This document shows, piece by piece, positions 1 through 8,540 of a stretch of 64,000 nt of DNA; position 1 is the first letter of the stretch; each line of letters starts with the position of its first letter. The translations under genes and the position numbers were made by a program. This stretch comes from Glycomyces tenuis DSM 44171 (GTDB lineage Bacteria > Actinomycetota > Actinomycetes > Mycobacteriales > Micromonosporaceae): assembly GCF_000427885.1 (NCBI RefSeq), contig NZ_ATYW01000001.1, positions 302,699-366,698 of the forward strand, written 5' to 3'. The notes below the pieces were generated by a model. It searched no databases and was not told where the DNA came from. It was given only the letters and a program-made list of their open reading frames with translations.

Positions 1-564
1 CCGACCGACGCCGCGGCGCTGCTGCTGGTCGCGGCCGACACGGACCCGGCCGCCGAGCTGATCGCGATCGAGCGGCTCTGCGAGTCCTCGGGCGCCTCTG
101 AGGTCTTCCGGGCGACCGACGCGACCGAGGCCGACGCGCTGCTGGAGTCGCGCCGCGCGGCGTACCACGCGATGGAGCGCCTGGGCACGGTCCTGGTCGA
201 CGACGTGGCGGTGCCGCGCTCGCGCCTGGCCGAGGCCCTCGACGGGGTGGCCGCGGCTGCCGAGCGGCACGGCGTGGTGATCGGGGTGATCGCCCACGCC
301 GGCGACGGCAACCTGCACCCGAACATCGTCGTCCACCCCGAGGACGAGGCCTCGGTGGCGGCCGGGCGGGCCGCGTTCGACGAGATCCTCGAGATGACCC
401 TTGCGATGGGCGGGACCATCACCGGCGAGCACGGCGTGGGGATGCTCAAACGCGATTGGCTCGCAAGGGAGGTGGACCCGGTGAACCTGGCCGTGCAGCG
501 GCGCGTCAAGGAGGCGCTGGACCCGCTGGGGATCCTCAACCCCGGAAAGGTCCTCGCCGGCTGA
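1..564 (+). CDS. FAD-linked oxidase, C-terminal part (GlcD/D-lactate dehydrogenase family), 5' end outside window
   Basis: The reading frame is open from the first base, so only the C-terminal 187 residues are visible. It carries the signature of the FAD-linked oxidase C-terminal domain: HAGDGNLHPN, then GEHGVG, then the terminal NPGK. In this family these belong to the substrate and metal side of the flavoprotein that oxidises glycolate or D-lactate. Substrate cannot be decided without the N-terminal FAD domain. The gene is followed by strong tandem hairpins and converges on the aminotransferase gene beyond. Confidence 0.9.
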   Translation, partial: PTDAAALLLVAADTDPAAELIAIERLCESSGASEVFRATDATEADALLESRRAAYHAMERLGTVLVDDVAVPRSRLAEALDGVAAAAERHGVVIGVIAHAGDGNLHPNIVVHPEDEASVAAGRAAFDEILEMTLAMGGTITGEHGVGMLKRDWLAREVDPVNLAVQRRVKEALDPLGILNPGKVLAG

Positions 565-671
565 GGCGGCGGAACGGGGGATATCGGCGCGGTGGGGCAT
601 TGGCGCGGAGGAGGGCGTCGGCGTCTGAATCGTCCCGATACATGGTTGTGTCGGACCTGTGACACAGTAAT

Positions 672-729
672 GGGGCCGCAGCGCTTGCCCATTCGCTGCG
701 GCCCCGATAAAGTGGAGGAGCTCCACTTT
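672..729. terminator. Two tandem hairpins between convergent genes
   Basis: The first hairpin is a perfect 12-bp stem, GGGGCCGCAGCG at 672-683 pairing with 694-705, with a 10-nt loop. The second is AAAGTGGAG at 709-717 pairing with CTCCACTTT at 721-729 around a GAG loop, followed by one more T. They lie between the convergent oxidase and aminotransferase genes, so they probably terminate both transcripts. The rest of 565-925 shows nothing coding. Confidence 0.8.
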
Positions 730-925
730 TCATTGGCACCGGTCGGGCTGTGCCCGATTGCCCTGACCGGTTATGTGCCCCCGGATGTTCCGTGCCTCCC
801 AGAAGACTGCCCATGTCCCTCTGTTCGGCTTGTCGGCGTGACCGGAACGGTTATTACTATGAGGACCGTCTCTGAGCGTGGCCTGTGGCAAGGCTGAAAA
901 AACCCTGGGAATCGATGCGAAACCG

Positions 926-1780
926 TTACGAAGGCACCTCGAATCCGGCGAGTTTATCCAGCTCAGCAGTCACATCCGGGCGTTGAGAAACCACCGCTCC
1001 GTCGATGGAAGTGATAAAGGCCACACCGCGCACGGACGAGGTCAGCCAGGCCGCCTCGACCCGCGCCAGCTCCTCCGCCGTGATCAGCCGCTCGGCCGCC
1101 TCGAGGCCGATCTTCGAGGCGCTCTCCAGCAGGAACGCGCTCGTCGTCCCCGGCAGGATCCCCGTCGACACCGGTGTGGTGCACAGCGTCTCGCCGTCGA
1201 GCCACAGCAGCGAGGAGGTCGGCCCCTCCAGCGCGTAGCCGTCGGCCGAGACCCACAGCGCGTCGTCCGCGCCCTGCGACTTCGCCCAGCGCATGACCGC
1301 CATGGTCGTCGCGTACGACAGGGCCTTCACCCCGCCTAGAAGCCACGGGGCTTTCCCCCGCGCGTCGGCATCCACCCCCAAGGAGGCCGTCGCGATCCGC
1401 AGGCCGTCCCGCCTGGGCAGGATCCGCTCCCTGGACACCGGGTCGACCGTCGCGAACACCGTCGGCGGCCCGCCGTGCTCCCGCCCGCGCGTGGCGACCA
1501 GGCGCAGCGCCCCCTCGCCGGTCCCGCGCTCGCGCCAGGCGGCCAGCGCCTGCTCGGACAGCTCGGCCAGCTCCGAGAAGCCGGGCAGCTCGAACTCCAT
1601 GCGCTCGGCCGAGCGCGCCATGCGGGCCAGGTGCTTGTCGAGCAGGAACGCCTGCCCGTCGCGCACGTTGATCGTCTCGAACACGCCGTCACCCCGGAGC
1701 ACCCCCAGGTCGTCGGCGCACAGGATCGGCTCGTCGGAGTCGACGACGCCTCTGTGCAGTACTGCTGTCACTGTTGCCAT
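926..1780 (-). CDS. Class IV PLP-dependent aminotransferase / aminodeoxychorismate lyase-like
   Basis: A 284-residue protein of the branched-chain aminotransferase / 4-amino-4-deoxychorismate lyase fold. It has the early GVFETINVRDG segment, a candidate PLP lysine in the GGVKALSYATTM segment, and the cofactor-binding TGILPGTT motif. Length fits PabC/IlvE-like proteins (270-300 residues). It could supply p-aminobenzoate for folate, which would suit the folate-binding YgfZ encoded just beyond Fur, but sequence alone does not separate lyase from D- or branched-chain aminotransferase activity. A -10-like CAGAAT lies exactly 6 nt before the ATG, suggesting leaderless expression. Divergent from fur. 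Confidence 0.8.
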   Translation of the reverse strand: MATVTAVLHRGVVDSDEPILCADDLGVLRGDGVFETINVRDGQAFLLDKHLARMARSAERMEFELPGFSELAELSEQALAAWRERGTGEGALRLVATRGREHGGPPTVFATVDPVSRERILPRRDGLRIATASLGVDADARGKAPWLLGGVKALSYATTMAVMRWAKSQGADDALWVSADGYALEGPTSSLLWLDGETLCTTPVSTGILPGTTSAFLLESASKIGLEAAERLITAEELARVEAAWLTSSVRGVAFITSIDGAVVSQRPDVTAELDKLAGFEVPS

Positions 1781-1884
1781 GGCCTCATTCTGCTCCCGCC
1801 CGCACCGGGGCCTCGCACAGCCGGTGCGGGGACGCCCCGAACCGGATTCGACACCGGGCGCGCCACTGGAAGTACCATGCAGAC
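1781..1884. promoter_or_regulatory. Divergent promoter region with two leaderless-type -10 boxes
   Basis: On the minus strand CAGAAT (plus 1787-1792) ends 6 nt before the aminotransferase ATG. On the plus strand TACCAT at 1873-1878 ends 6 nt before the fur ATG, with TCGACA at 1848-1853 as a possible -35 at a long 19-bp spacing. Neither gene has a recognisable ribosome binding site. Inferred, not proven. Confidence 0.5.
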
Positions 1885-2322
1885 ATGCCCACCGAAGCCG
1901 AGTCAGAGACCGAACTGGCGGCGGTGCTGCGCTCCAAAGGCATGCGCATGACCGCCCAGCGCCAGCTCGTGCTCGAAACGGTGCGCGAGCTCGGGCACGC
2001 CACGCCGGAGCAGATCCACGAACGCATCCGAGACCGGGTGGAGGGTGTGAACATCACCACCGTCTACCGCACGCTGGACCTGCTCGAAGAACTCCAGCTC
2101 GTCTCCCACACCCACCTCTCCCACGGCGCCCCCACCTACCACCCCGCCGGCGACCGGGGGCACGCCCACCTGGTGTGCCACCGGTGCGGGCGGATCACCG
2201 AAGTCGAACCAGCGGTGTTCGCGGACGCGCGCAAGGAGGTGGCCGACAAGACCGGGTTCGTGCTCGACGTCGGCCATGTCGCCGTGTTCGGAACCTGCGC
2301 CGAATGCTTGGAGAAGGCATGA
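1885..2322 (+). CDS. Fur family metal-dependent transcriptional regulator
   Basis: A 145-residue Fur-family repressor. The winged helix covers about residues 10-85 (RMTAQRQLVLETV, then NITTVYRTLDLLEE). The dimerisation half carries the structural zinc cysteines CHRC and CAEC plus the HAHLVCHRCG metal ligands. The family senses Fe, Zn, Mn, Ni or peroxide; the metal cannot be read from the sequence. I chose the ATG at 1885 rather than longer upstream extensions because it begins just before the conserved domain and lies 6 nt after a TACCAT -10 box. The stop codon overlaps the start of ygfZ (ATGA), so the two are translationally coupled. Confidence 0.88.
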   Translation: MPTEAESETELAAVLRSKGMRMTAQRQLVLETVRELGHATPEQIHERIRDRVEGVNITTVYRTLDLLEELQLVSHTHLSHGAPTYHPAGDRGHAHLVCHRCGRITEVEPAVFADARKEVADKTGFVLDVGHVAVFGTCAECLEKA

Positions 2323-3380
2323 TGACCGAGACCGCCCCGTCCCCGCTGCTGGAACTGCCCGGCGCGGTCGCGAACGACGCCGGGCGCGTCGCGTGGCACT
2401 ACGGCCAGCCTCTGGCCGAGCAGCGCAAGGCGATCGAGAGCGGCGCCGTCTTCGACCGGAGCGACCGCGACATCATCACGATCACCGGCGCGCCGCGCCT
2501 GGAGTGGATCCACTCCCTCTCCACGCAGCACCTCACGAGCCTCAAGCCGCACCAGGGCACCGAGACGCTGTTCCTGTCGCCGACCGGCCGCGTCGAACAC
2601 CACGCGAACGTCTACGACGACGGCGAGACCCTCTGGCTCGACACCGAGCCCGGCGACGGCGAAGGCCTGCTGAAGTTCCTGGAGCTCATGAAGTTCCGCA
2701 CCGAGGTCGACATCCGCGACGCGGGCGAGGAGTGGGCGCTGCTCACCTACACCTTCGCCGACAACGTGGACACCACCGCGCCCGTGCGGCAGCCGGTGCC
2801 CGTGGCGAAGTTCGCCGCCAAGGACCTCCCAGCGGTGCCGACCGCCCTCTACCCCGGCTCCGCCCTCGACCACACCGATGGCTGGACCCGCCGCACCGAC
2901 AACCTCACCGAGCACACCTACGACGTGATGATCCGGCGCGAGGAACTCGCGGACGACTTCACAGGGCCCGATGCCGCGCACGCCGGCTCCTGGGCCTTCG
3001 ACGCGCTGCGCGTCGCCGCCGGATGGCCGCGCTTCGGCGTCGACACCGACGAGCGCACCGTCCCGCACGAGGTGCCCCACTGGCTCGCCCACGCCGTCCA
3101 CCTCGACAAGGGCTGCTACCGCGGGCAGGAGACCGTCGCGAAGGTCCACCACCTGGGGCAGCCGCCGCGGCGCCTGGTGCGCCTGCACCTGGACGGCACC
3201 GACGAGCACCCGCCCGCCAAGGGCACGCCGGTCGCCTTGGACGGCAAGGACGTCGGCTTCATCGGCACCGCCGTCCAGCACTACGAGGACGGCCAGATCG
3301 CGCTGGCGATGCTGAAGCGGAACGCGGCCGCCGACACTGACGCGCGTCTCATCGCAGGTGATCAGGCCGCGCGGCAGTGA
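2319..3380 (+). CDS. ygfZ: Folate-binding protein YgfZ (GcvT-like, Fe-S cluster maintenance)
   Basis: A 353-residue GcvT-fold protein. The diagnostic YgfZ signature KGCYRGQE occurs about 100 residues before the C-terminus, including the cysteine needed in the Escherichia coli protein, and a C-terminal barrel domain follows. YgfZ uses tetrahydrofolate to help synthesis or repair of certain iron-sulfur proteins. Start is the ATG overlapping the fur stop; a second in-frame ATG lies at 2322. Coupling to a Fur-family regulator suggests metal-linked expression. Confidence 0.88.
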   Translation: MMTETAPSPLLELPGAVANDAGRVAWHYGQPLAEQRKAIESGAVFDRSDRDIITITGAPRLEWIHSLSTQHLTSLKPHQGTETLFLSPTGRVEHHANVYDDGETLWLDTEPGDGEGLLKFLELMKFRTEVDIRDAGEEWALLTYTFADNVDTTAPVRQPVPVAKFAAKDLPAVPTALYPGSALDHTDGWTRRTDNLTEHTYDVMIRREELADDFTGPDAAHAGSWAFDALRVAAGWPRFGVDTDERTVPHEVPHWLAHAVHLDKGCYRGQETVAKVHHLGQPPRRLVRLHLDGTDEHPPAKGTPVALDGKDVGFIGTAVQHYEDGQIALAMLKRNAAADTDARLIAGDQAARQ

Positions 3381-3402
3381 ACGCGGCGTTAGTCTCCGCG
3401 GT

Positions 3403-4380
3403 ATGACTTCCGCTTATCGCGGCGGCGAACCCGTCGCCGAGACCATCCGCTCCGACTTCCCTGAAAGCCTCCACCGCGGCAGCGTGGCGGTGACCGGCCC
3501 CGACGGCGAGCTGATCGCGGCGATCGGCGACGCCGACTCGCCGATCCTCCCGCGCTCGGCCAACAAGCCGATGCAGGCGGTGGCGATGCTGCGCTCCGGC
3601 TGGAAGCCCGACAGCGAGGCCGACCTGGCCATCGCCGCCGCCAGCCACAAGGGCGAGCCGATGCACATCGAGCGGGTCGACTCGGTCCTGACGAGCGCCG
3701 AAATGAGCGAGGACCAGTTGCAGTGCCCGCCCGACCTGCCCGGCGACCCGGCCGCGCTGCGTCGGGCCCTGTCCAGCGGCAGCCGGGCGAGGCGGCTGTA
3801 CATGAACTGCTCGGGCAAGCACGCGGGCATGCTCGCCGCCTGCGCGGCGGCCGGCTGGGACCCGGCGACCTACCGCGACCCCAGGCACCCCTTGCAGCGG
3901 CGGATCAGGGCCGTGATCGAGGAGCTGAGCGGCGAGACGGTCGAGGCGGTCGGAGTCGACGGCTGCGGCGCGCCGGTGATGGCGCTGAGCCTGGCCGGTC
4001 TGGCGCGGGCGTTCAACCGGATGGTCGAATCGGATCCGGAGGCGCACGAGCGCGCGGTGGCCGACGCGATGCGCGCGCACCCGAAACTGATCGCCGGAAC
4101 GAACGCGCCGGACTCGCGCGCGATGGCCGCGGTGCCGGGCCTGCTGGCCAAGGGCGGCGCCGAGGGCGTCCACGCGCTCTCTGTGCCGGGCGTCGGCGCG
4201 GTCGCGGTGAAGATCGACGACGGCGGCGGCCGGGCCTCGATGCCGGTGGCGCTGCGGGCGCTGGCCGTCAAGCTGGACTACCGCTTCCCGGAGAGCGCCG
4301 CCCGCGTGATCGAGGAGCTGACCTCCCCGGAGGTCCTCGGCGGAGGCCAACCGGTCGGCAGGCTCCGCACCCTGCTGTAG
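3403..4380 (+). CDS. L-asparaginase II family protein
   Basis: A 325-residue member of the asparaginase II family (AnsA-like, distinct from the classical type I/II enzymes). It begins YRGGEPVAETIRSDFPES and has the conserved SANKPMQAVAML, NCSGKHAGMLA and GVDGCGAPV segments typical of the family. Predicted to hydrolyse asparagine to aspartate and ammonia in the cytoplasm. A longer reading frame runs upstream, but the ATG at 3403 follows TAGTCT (3390-3395) by 7 nt, suggesting a near-leaderless start. Fur, YgfZ and this gene run in the same direction with short gaps. Confidence 0.85.
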   Translation: MTSAYRGGEPVAETIRSDFPESLHRGSVAVTGPDGELIAAIGDADSPILPRSANKPMQAVAMLRSGWKPDSEADLAIAAASHKGEPMHIERVDSVLTSAEMSEDQLQCPPDLPGDPAALRRALSSGSRARRLYMNCSGKHAGMLAACAAAGWDPATYRDPRHPLQRRIRAVIEELSGETVEAVGVDGCGAPVMALSLAGLARAFNRMVESDPEAHERAVADAMRAHPKLIAGTNAPDSRAMAAVPGLLAKGGAEGVHALSVPGVGAVAVKIDDGGGRASMPVALRALAVKLDYRFPESAARVIEELTSPEVLGGGQPVGRLRTLL

Positions 4381-4435
4381 TGGCATAGGACTCAAGCGGG
4401 CCAATACCCTGTCGCCACCTGCCTTGAAGACAAGG

Positions 4436-4441
4436 TAGTAT
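4436..4441 (+). promoter_or_regulatory. Candidate -10 box for tRNA-Leu
   Basis: TAGTAT lies 26 nt before the mature tRNA-Leu 5' end. It follows a short hairpin (4419-4426 with 4431-4438) that could end the asparaginase transcript. No good -35 box is visible. Confidence 0.35.
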
Positions 4442-4466
4442 CGTGCCGTCGCTTCAAGCACCACTC

Positions 4467-4549
4467 GCGCGAGTGGCGGAATGGCAGACGCGCTGGCTTC
4501 AGGTGCCAGTGTCCGCAAGGACGTGTGGGTTCAACTCCCACCTCGCGCA
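4467..4549 (+). tRNA. tRNA-Leu (anticodon CAG)
   Basis: A class II tRNA of 83 nt. The acceptor GCGCGAG pairs with CTCGCGC at 4542-4548 and the discriminator is A4549. The anticodon stem CTGGC/GCCAG encloses CAG at 4500-4502. The variable arm GTGTCCGCAAGGACGT is long, as expected for leucine. The T loop is GGTTCAACTCC. CCA is not encoded. Confidence 0.97.
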
Positions 4550-4554
4550 CAGAC

Positions 4555-4585
4555 AAGGCCCCGGTGGTTCAGCCATCGGGGCCTT
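4555..4585 (+). terminator. Intrinsic hairpin after tRNA-Leu
   Basis: AAGGCCCCGGTGG at 4555-4567 pairs with 4573-4585 over 13 positions, with one G-T wobble and a 5-nt loop, five bases after the tRNA. The T tract is poor, as is usual in high-GC actinobacteria. Confidence 0.75.
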
Positions 4586-4717
4586 AGTATGTTCATCCTC
4601 TCCCCCGGGCCGCTCGGCCCCTCAGCGGGAACACCGCCCCATGCGGCCGCGTTAGGCTCGATGTAGGGGAACCAGACCGAAACTTGCACCTTTGACGACG
4701 TGGGGACACCTCAGACG

Positions 4718-5335
4718 ATGAGCGAAGAGAACACGAAGCCGGAGCGCGACGAATACGACGAGCAGGAGTCCGAGGACGAGCTGCTCATCGTCGACGCCGA
4801 CGGCAACCCGATCTCCGCCGGTGAAGCCCAGGAACGGCTCGCCGAGGCGGCCGAGTCCGACCCGTCCAAGCTGGTCGCCGAGCCCGCCAAGGTGATGCGC
4901 GTCGGCTCGATGATCAAGCAGCTCCTCGAGGAGGTCCGCGCCGCCGAGCTCGACGACAAGGGCCGCCAGCGGCTGCGCGACATCCACGCCCGCTCCATCG
5001 CCGAGCTCGAGTCGGGCCTGGCCCCCGAGCTCCGCGATGAGCTCGAGCGCCTCTCGCTGCCGTTCAGCGCCGACGAGGTGCCGACCGAGGCCGAGCTGCG
5101 CATCGCGCAGGCCCAGCTCGTCGGCTGGCTCGAAGGGCTCTTCCACGGCATCCAGGCCGCCTTGGTGGCCCAGCAGATGGCGGCCCGTCTCCAGCTCGAC
5201 CAGATGCGCTCGGGGGACATGCGCGCGCTGCCCGCCGGCGCCGGCGGCGAGCTCCCGCCCCAGCTGAGGGCCATCATGGCCGAGCGCGCCGCGCGCGGTG
5301 ACGACACCGACCACCACCCCGGGCAGTACCTGTAG
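4718..5335 (+). CDS. bpa: Bacterial proteasome activator Bpa (DUF2587)
   Basis: A 205-residue protein matching the actinobacterial proteasome activator Bpa/PafE (Rv3780 family). It has an acidic disordered N-terminus, then a helical core from about residue 50 (AKVMRVGSMIKQLLEEVRAAELDD, continuing to the GWLEGLFHGIQAALVAQQMA helix), then an acidic tail ending in GQYL. That terminal motif docks into 20S proteasome alpha rings. Bpa forms a ring that opens the proteasome without ATP, for example for degradation of HspR. Its presence implies the organism has a 20S proteasome. It is followed by plsC. Start ATG at 4718 opens the conserved MSEE-type N-terminus. Confidence 0.92.
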   Translation: MSEENTKPERDEYDEQESEDELLIVDADGNPISAGEAQERLAEAAESDPSKLVAEPAKVMRVGSMIKQLLEEVRAAELDDKGRQRLRDIHARSIAELESGLAPELRDELERLSLPFSADEVPTEAELRIAQAQLVGWLEGLFHGIQAALVAQQMAARLQLDQMRSGDMRALPAGAGGELPPQLRAIMAERAARGDDTDHHPGQYL

Positions 5336-5482
5336 GCACCGCAGATGCCATAGACTCGGCCTGCCATGGCGCAGCCCGCCGGCGGCGAGCGCGGCCTTCA
5401 CGGCGACGCTCGCGAGCTGTAGATTGGCACTGCCCGGACCCTCCCGCCGGCCGGGGTGAGAACCACTGGAGAGCTGAACACG

Positions 5483-6172
5483 GTGCTGTACAAGACGCTG
5501 CAATGGACGGCCGCCCCGACGATCAAACTCATCTGGCGGCCGTGGATCGACGGCAAGGAGAACATCCCCGAGGCCGGTCCCGTCATCCTGGCGTCCAACC
5601 ACCTCTCGGTGGCCGACCATTACTTCCTGGGCCTGACCACCAAGCGGCACATCGCGACCATGGCGAAGATCGAGTACTTCACCGGTGCGGGCATGAAGGG
5701 CAAGATCATCTCCAAGACGGTCAAGGCCCTCGGCCAGGTGGCCGTCGACCGCTCCGGGGGGCGGCGCAGCGCCGCCTCGCTGGAGCCGTCGATGAAGGTC
5801 CTCGAGGAGGGCCGGGTCTTCGCGATCTTCCCCGAGGGCACGCGCTCGCCCGACGGGCGCCTCTACCGCGGCAAGCCCGGCGTGGCGCGCCTGGCGCTGT
5901 CCACGGGCGCGCCGGTGGTGCCGGTCGGCATGATCGGCACCGAGAAGGTCCTCCCGATCGGGGAGTCGCGTCCGCGCGTGGCGCCGGTGGGCGTGCGCAT
6001 CGGCAAGCCGCTCGACTTCAGCCGCTACGAGGGCATGGAGAACGACCGGGTCATCATCCGGGCGGTCACCGACGAGATCATGGACGCGATCAGGCAGCTG
6101 ACCGGCCAGGAGTACGTCGACAAGTACGCCAAGCGCAACTCCGCGGGGAAGGACGAGCCCGACTCGGACTGA
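5483..6172 (+). CDS. 1-acyl-sn-glycerol-3-phosphate acyltransferase (PlsC family)
   Basis: A 229-residue acyltransferase with the catalytic NHLSVAD motif (NHx4D) and the substrate-binding FPEGTRS motif, followed by GAPVVPVGMIG. It acylates lysophosphatidate, or a related lyso-lipid, at the inner face of the membrane. I use the GTG at 5483 because GGAGAG at 5468-5473 is well spaced to it; an in-frame GTG at 5456 is an alternative. It converges tail to tail with the cyclophilin-like gene, with only 5 bp between stops. Confidence 0.85.
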   Translation: MLYKTLQWTAAPTIKLIWRPWIDGKENIPEAGPVILASNHLSVADHYFLGLTTKRHIATMAKIEYFTGAGMKGKIISKTVKALGQVAVDRSGGRRSAASLEPSMKVLEEGRVFAIFPEGTRSPDGRLYRGKPGVARLALSTGAPVVPVGMIGTEKVLPIGESRPRVAPVGVRIGKPLDFSRYEGMENDRVIIRAVTDEIMDAIRQLTGQEYVDKYAKRNSAGKDEPDSD

Positions 6173-6177
6173 TCCGG

Positions 6178-7101
6178 CTACCCGGCGGGCGCCGTGGCCG
6201 TCTCCTCGGGGGCGGGATCGCCGGTGAAGGCGTCGGTGCCGGGTGTCGTCGGCGTCTGGTCCGCCGCCGTGGGGGTCTGCTCCCCGGTGGGCGGCGCGAC
6301 GTCGCCGCCGGGCACGTCCGTCTCCTCGATGACGGTGATGGAGTAGACGGTCACCGGCTGGGGCGGCTCGCCGTCGTGTTCGACCGTCTCCGGCAGGGCC
6401 GCGATCGCGTCCAGCACCTCGTAGCCGTCGATGACGCCGCCGATGATGCTGACGCCCGCGGTGGGGACGGCCTGGCCGCGGATGAGGGCGAAGGCGCTGC
6501 CGGCGTTGCCGGACTCGTCGGTGACCAGCGCGAGGACGTCTTGGACGTCGACGCCCGCCATGCCGACCTCGGCCTGGTAGCGCCAGCCTGGGCCGTGCGT
6601 CTCCTCGGATTCGGGGTCGGCGCCGGGGCTGCCGCAGTGGAGGATCGCCGTCGGCATGACCCGCTGGGTGGTGAGACGGTCGCAGTCGTGGCCGTCGTAG
6701 AAGCCGACCTCGGACAGGTGCAGGAACGCCGCGACGCCGCACGGGGCGAGATCGCCCCACAGCATGACCTCGAGGTTGCCGTGGCTGGTCTCGATGGTCA
6801 CGATCGTGCGGTCGGCCGGGGTGTCGAGCCGGGGCGCGTCGACGGTGCGCCCGGCGTCGTCGGCCTCGCTGACCTGGCATTGCTCGTAGATGACGTCACC
6901 GGCTTCGCTCTCGTCGCCGCCGTCGTCGCGGAAGGCGAGCCAGGAGACGCCGGCGATCGATCCGGCGGTGAGGACGAGTGCGCCGAGTCCGGCGAGTCCC
7001 CGTTTCCATCCGCCTCGGCGCTGCCACGGCGGGGTGCCGCCGAAGGGGTTGGAGGCTACTGGCTCGTGCTCGGTCTCGGCTCGGGTGCCGCTGGGCTCCA
7101 T
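6178..7101 (-). CDS. Membrane-anchored cyclophilin-type peptidyl-prolyl isomerase-like protein
   Basis: A 307-residue protein with a short cytoplasmic N-terminus, one membrane helix (about residues 34-57), a cyclophilin-like domain (TIVTIETSHGNLEVMLWGDLAP... CDRLTTQRVMPTAILHCGSP... GPGWRYQAEVGM), and a Thr/Pro/Ala-rich tail. Actinobacterial secreted cyclophilins carry CHRLTT and VLQCGDP; here the histidine and the active-site glutamine are replaced (CDRLTT, ILHCGSP), so isomerase activity is doubtful. The ATG at 7101 lies inside the end of the upstream MFS gene (46-bp overlap), so the two are co-transcribed. Confidence 0.78.
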   Translation of the reverse strand: MEPSGTRAETEHEPVASNPFGGTPPWQRRGGWKRGLAGLGALVLTAGSIAGVSWLAFRDDGGDESEAGDVIYEQCQVSEADDAGRTVDAPRLDTPADRTIVTIETSHGNLEVMLWGDLAPCGVAAFLHLSEVGFYDGHDCDRLTTQRVMPTAILHCGSPGADPESEETHGPGWRYQAEVGMAGVDVQDVLALVTDESGNAGSAFALIRGQAVPTAGVSIIGGVIDGYEVLDAIAALPETVEHDGEPPQPVTVYSITVIEETDVPGGDVAPPTGEQTPTAADQTPTTPGTDAFTGDPAPEETATAPAG

Positions 7102-8405
7102 GCTTGTGAATCGTACGGTGCGTCGTCTCGCGCCAGGTACGCGTATCCGACGCACATCACCCCGTAAGAGACGGCGACGCCCGCGAGGGTGCCGGGCGCG
7201 TAGCCGTCGGCGGGGACGACGAACGCGGCGGCGAACAGTCCCGCGAGGTAGCCGACGTTGTAGATGGTGTCGTTGAGGCTGAAGACACGGCCGCGGTAGG
7301 AGTCCTCGACGGCGCGCTGGAGGCTCGTGTCGACGGTGATCTTGATGCCCTGCGAGGCGATGTTGACCAGGAGCACGGCGACGGCGAACATGATCGGCCG
7401 CATGGTCCCGGCGAGCGCGGCCACGACCACGGCGCACAGGGCGATGAGGACGACCACCCAGTTCTTCGGCCCCCACGCGCGCGTCGCGCGCGGCGTGACG
7501 ATGGCGGCGGCCAGGACGCCGAGGTTGCCCAGGACGGCGAGGATGAGGAGCCAGCTGATCGTCGTGGTCCTGGCCGGGTCGGATTCGAGGTCCCAGAAGA
7601 AGCCCATGAACAGGGCGATCGCGATGATGAACACGATCCCGTACAGGAAGCGGTGGAGTCCTTGGACGGCCATGACCAGGGCGGGGCCGCGGCGGCGGCT
7701 CAGGTGCCTGAAGCCCTCGACCATGCCCGCGGTGGTGGCGACGATGCCGGTCCACAGGCCCGTCGTCCCGGCGTACTCGCTGTCGGGGCCGAGGCCGCGG
7801 TGCTTGAACGCGGCGGCGGCGATCGTCGCCGAGACGAGGTAGCCGCAGCCGGCGGCGAGCGCCAGCATCGAGTAGGAGATCCCGGAGTCGACGAGTTTGG
7901 CGACGCCGGTGGTCGCCAGGCCCAGGCCGTAGGCGAGCGCGCCGAGCGTGGAGGCCAGCGAGTTCGCGGTGACCAGCTGGGGCTGGTCCACGACGTGCGG
8001 GTGGGCGGCGCCGAGGCCGGCCAGGACGAAGCGGTTGGCGGCCAGGACCACCATCGCGCACAGCACCCACGTCCAGTCCAGGCCGGTCTGGATGGTGAAG
8101 GCGATGATGACGACGAGCGCGGCGCGCAGGACGTTAGCCGCGCAGATGAGGCGGCGCCGGCTGAAGCGGTCGAGGACGACGCCGACGTACGGCCCGAGCA
8201 GCGAATACGGGCCGAGGAGGATCGCGACGGCGGCGGCGTAGCCGAAGGGGTCGGTGTGCTCGCCGAGGGCGGGGTTGAAGAAGACGCTGAGCGCGAGCGA
8301 TGCCTGGAACATGCCGTCGGCGGCCTGCGAGGTCAGCCTGACGGCCAGCAGCCTTCGGAATCGGCGGCTCGAGGCGAGAATCCGAACGTGCCCGTCGGTG
8401 CGCAT
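7056..8405 (-). CDS. Major facilitator superfamily transporter
   Basis: A 449-residue polytopic membrane protein with about 12 hydrophobic helices, the DRFSRRRLI loop typical of MFS after helix 2, and a long central basic loop (around FKHRGLG...HLSRRRGP) between the two six-helix halves. Substrate unknown. I chose ATG 8405 over an upstream start because TATCCT (plus 8412-8417) ends 6 nt before it, the leaderless pattern seen elsewhere in the window. The downstream cyclophilin-like gene overlaps its 3' end. Confidence 0.82.
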   Translation of the reverse strand: MRTDGHVRILASSRRFRRLLAVRLTSQAADGMFQASLALSVFFNPALGEHTDPFGYAAAVAILLGPYSLLGPYVGVVLDRFSRRRLICAANVLRAALVVIIAFTIQTGLDWTWVLCAMVVLAANRFVLAGLGAAHPHVVDQPQLVTANSLASTLGALAYGLGLATTGVAKLVDSGISYSMLALAAGCGYLVSATIAAAAFKHRGLGPDSEYAGTTGLWTGIVATTAGMVEGFRHLSRRRGPALVMAVQGLHRFLYGIVFIIAIALFMGFFWDLESDPARTTTISWLLILAVLGNLGVLAAAIVTPRATRAWGPKNWVVVLIALCAVVVAALAGTMRPIMFAVAVLLVNIASQGIKITVDTSLQRAVEDSYRGRVFSLNDTIYNVGYLAGLFAAAFVVPADGYAPGTLAGVAVSYGVMCVGYAYLARDDAPYDSQAWSPAAPEPRPSTSQ

Positions 8406-8431
8406 TGTCTGAGGATAACTCCGTGGACGGG

Positions 8432-8504
8432 GGAGGGAGACCCTCAAATCGCGAAGCCGGGAAGCCGTGGAACGGCTCGGCTTCGACGACGAGGGCCTCC
8501 CTCC
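8432..8504. terminator. Composite inverted repeat between ino1 and the MFS gene
   Basis: GGAGGGAGACCCTC at 8432-8445 pairs with 8491-8504 with one mismatch. Nested inside are CGAAGCCG (8452-8459) with CGGCTTCG (8478-8485) and AGCCG/CGGCT at 8463-8477. The whole folds into one long rod. It probably terminates ino1 transcripts before the MFS promoter; there is no T tract. Confidence 0.55.
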
Positions 8505-8540
8505 GTGTGGCGTTTCACGGGCCCCACGGCCCCGGGCGCC

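Noticed and set aside
5366-5422. An 18-codon ATG frame between bpa and plsC
   Set aside because: Too short, no ribosome binding site or conservation evidence.
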